Positions 13,145-14,564 of a stretch of 14,564 nt of DNA are shown here, piece after piece. A model generated the notes under the pieces. That model was not told the DNA's origin and ran no database searches. It worked only from the letters and a program-made list of their open reading frames with translations. This stretch comes from Deltaproteobacteria bacterium (GTDB taxonomy: Bacteria; Desulfobacterota; GWC2-55-46). The stretch is taken from positions 1-14,564 of the forward strand of contig JACREV010000085.1 of NCBI GenBank assembly GCA_016218095.1. The letters run 5' to 3'. A program made the position numbers and the translations under genes. Each line of letters opens with the position of its first letter. Within the stretch, counting starts at the first letter, position 1.

Positions 13145-13180
13145 GACAAAAGCGCCCCCTCCGGGGGCACTTTTGTCTTA
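13145..13180 (+). terminator. Terminator-like hairpin after the OsmC-family gene
   Basis: GACAAAAG-C-GCCCCC pairs with GGGGGC-A-CTTTTGTC (13145-13159, 13163-13177, loop TCC) with a single C/A mismatch. The T-run lies in the descending arm, and the hairpin starts seven bases after the stop codon. Confidence 0.7.
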
Positions 13181-13216
13181 AGGCCGCATAAAGCCACTGC
13201 CCCGCCAAAAAACAAA

Positions 13217-13245
13217 TCGACTTTTTCATCCGCATTCTGTAAACT
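13217..13245 (+). promoter_or_regulatory. Weak candidate promoter of the restriction-modification gene
   Basis: TCGACT (13217-13222), 17 bp, TAAACT (13240-13245), each 4/6 to consensus, in an AT-richer stretch after the previous terminator. It is the best candidate in the 100-bp gap, but not strong. Confidence 0.25.
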
Positions 13246-13281
13246 CCAATTTGAAATCCCACTCCGTCCGTAGGGCGTAAA

Positions 13282-14564
13282 ATGCCGCGAGAAGAAGCGA
13301 AAAATCGCATAGCCGGGCTCGTCGAGAAGTTCGAGCGTAACATCGAGGCCTACAAGTCGGATGCGTACAACGAGACGCAGGCGAGGAGGGAGTTCATCGA
13401 CCCCTTCTTCGAGGCCCTCGGCTGGGACATCTCCAACAAAAGCGGCTACGCGGAGCAGTACAAGGACGTCGTCCACGAGGACTCGGTAAAGGTCGGGGTG
13501 TCGCTGAAGGCCCCGGACTACTCCTTCCGTATAGGCGGCCAGCGGAAGTTCTTCCTTGAGGCCAAAAAGCCCTTCATAAGGATAAAGGACGATTCCAACC
13601 CCGCCCTACAGCTCCGCCGTTACGGCTGGAGCGCGAACCTCTCCGTCTCCATACTCACCGACTTCGAAGAGCTCGCGGTCTACGACTGCCGGATAAGGCC
13701 CGACGAGAAGGACAAGGTCTCGACGGCCCGCATAGCCTACTACACCTACCTCCATTACATCGACAAATTCGACGAGATATACGGGACCTTCTCGAGGGAA
13801 GAGGTCTTGAGGGGGTCCTTCGACCGGTTCATAGAGTCCGCGAAGGCGAAGAAAGGCACCGCCGTCGTCGACAGCTCTTTCCTTAAGGAGATAGAGTCGT
13901 GGAGGGACGGACTCGCCCGGAACATCGCCCTCCGGAACCAGGGGCTTAAGATAGAAGAGCTCAACTTCGCGGTCCAGCACACGATTGACCGGATAATATT
14001 TCTCCGCATCTGCGAGGACAGGGGCATCGAGCGTTACGGCCAGTTGCAGGCGCTCTTGAACGGCGCGAACACCTACGAACGGCTCCTCGATCTCTTCTAC
14101 AGGGCGGATGAAAAGTACAACAGCGGGCTCTTCGACTTCAAGGCCGACGCCTTGAGCCACACGCTCGCAATCGACGACAAGGTCCTCGGCGAGATAATCG
14201 GGCACATCTACTATCCCAAGTCCCCGTTCGAGTTCTCGGTCGTAGGGGCAGACATACTCGGCAACGTATACGAGCAGTTCCTCGGCAAGGTCATAAGGCT
14301 CACGCCTTCTCATCAGGCGAAGGTCGAGGAGAAGCCGGAGGTCAAGAAGGCCGGGGGCGTATTCTATACGCCGCAGTACATCGTCAAATACATAGTCGAG
14401 AACACCGTCGGGAGCGCGCTCGAAGGCAAGACCCCGAGGCAGGCCGAGAAGGTCCGCGTACTCGACCCGGCCTGCGGCTCGGGGTCGTTCCTCATAGGCG
14501 CGTACCAGTACCTGCTCGACTGGCACCTCAGATGGTACACGGACAACGGGCCCGAGAGGCACGC
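13282..14564 (+). CDS. Type IIG-like restriction-modification enzyme, nuclease plus N6-adenine methylase, 3' end missing
   Basis: 427 codons are open to the window edge; full-length relatives are commonly about 1000 or more residues. The N-terminal region resembles the type I HsdR N-terminal nuclease fold: ARREFIDPFFEALGWDI near 34-50, then a PD-(D/E)xK site with P78-D79 and E93-A94-K95 (FFLEAKKP). A helical linker includes LRICEDRGIERYG. The methylase begins with GVFYTPQYIVKYIVE (about 359-373) and motif I DPACGSGSF (395-403). The NPPY-type motif and target recognition domain lie beyond the window. Both activities in one chain fit a type IIG or Eco57I-like system. AGGG six bases upstream supports the ATG at 13282. 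Codon use matches the neighbours, so no recent transfer is evident. Confidence 0.92.
   Translation, partial: MPREEAKNRIAGLVEKFERNIEAYKSDAYNETQARREFIDPFFEALGWDISNKSGYAEQYKDVVHEDSVKVGVSLKAPDYSFRIGGQRKFFLEAKKPFIRIKDDSNPALQLRRYGWSANLSVSILTDFEELAVYDCRIRPDEKDKVSTARIAYYTYLHYIDKFDEIYGTFSREEVLRGSFDRFIESAKAKKGTAVVDSSFLKEIESWRDGLARNIALRNQGLKIEELNFAVQHTIDRIIFLRICEDRGIERYGQLQALLNGANTYERLLDLFYRADEKYNSGLFDFKADALSHTLAIDDKVLGEIIGHIYYPKSPFEFSVVGADILGNVYEQFLGKVIRLTPSHQAKVEEKPEVKKAGGVFYTPQYIVKYIVENTVGSALEGKTPRQAEKVRVLDPACGSGSFLIGAYQYLLDWHLRWYTDNGPERH

Noticed and set aside
13606..14562. 318-residue minus-strand frame at the right edge
   Set aside because: Antisense shadow of the restriction-modification gene. 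Its translation is Val/Leu/Arg/Glu-rich without motifs, whereas the plus strand has PD-ExK and methylase motifs in one uninterrupted frame.

Overview
The window is a GC-rich bacterial chromosome segment. Its coding style is distinctive: many AGG (Arg) and ATA (Ile) codons despite high G+C, and tightly packed genes with 4-bp ATGA overlaps. The envelope is Gram-negative in character, with three predicted lipoproteins (two with clear lipoboxes), one of them a c-type cytochrome. The housekeeping genes argS and ssb and the initiator tRNA do not fix the lineage from reading alone. My guess, from gene content and codon style, is a Desulfobacterota/Nitrospirota-like (former deltaproteobacterial) genome. 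This is inference, not shown.

Layout. (1) 1-2378, plus strand: the 3' part of a nitrilase-family amidase, translationally coupled to argS. (2) 2413-8098, minus strand: a compact six-gene unit. In transcription order it encodes a sorbosone-dehydrogenase-like lipoprotein, a cytochrome c lipoprotein, inositol-3-phosphate synthase, a TIM-barrel sugar-phosphate isomerase-like protein, a TatD-like metal hydrolase and a UbiA/EboC-like membrane prenyltransferase homologue. A candidate promoter with an overlapping dyad and a 9-codon leader ORF precede it. (3) 8351-8517: a promoter, the initiator tRNA gene and an intrinsic terminator. (4) 8520-9572: repeat-rich DNA with a duplicated tRNA 3' end, palindromes, MITE-like inverted repeats, and one small TTG-start membrane protein gene. 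(5) 9573-11633, minus strand: a cupin gene and a large repeat-containing surface lipoprotein. (6) 11786-13180, plus strand: ssb and an OsmC-family gene, each with a recognisable promoter and terminator. The OsmC promoter carries a perfect 12+12 bp operator-like dyad. (7) 13282 to the end, plus strand: a restriction-modification enzyme with a PD-ExK nuclease motif and an N6-adenine methylase in one chain, truncated by the window edge.

The most interesting part is the minus-strand operon. The UbiA/EboC-like protein, the TatD-like hydrolase and the TIM-barrel protein match components of the bacterial ebo (edb) clusters. Those clusters are implicated in trafficking small molecules to the periplasm, and they carry a dehydroquinate-synthase-like sugar phosphate cyclase (EboD). 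Here an inositol-phosphate synthase, a different kind of sugar phosphate cyclase, stands in that position. A periplasmic sugar dehydrogenase/cytochrome pair lies upstream in the same unit. I infer an ebo-like pathway that builds, and may export or oxidise, a cyclitol-derived, possibly lipid-linked compound. The product is unknown.
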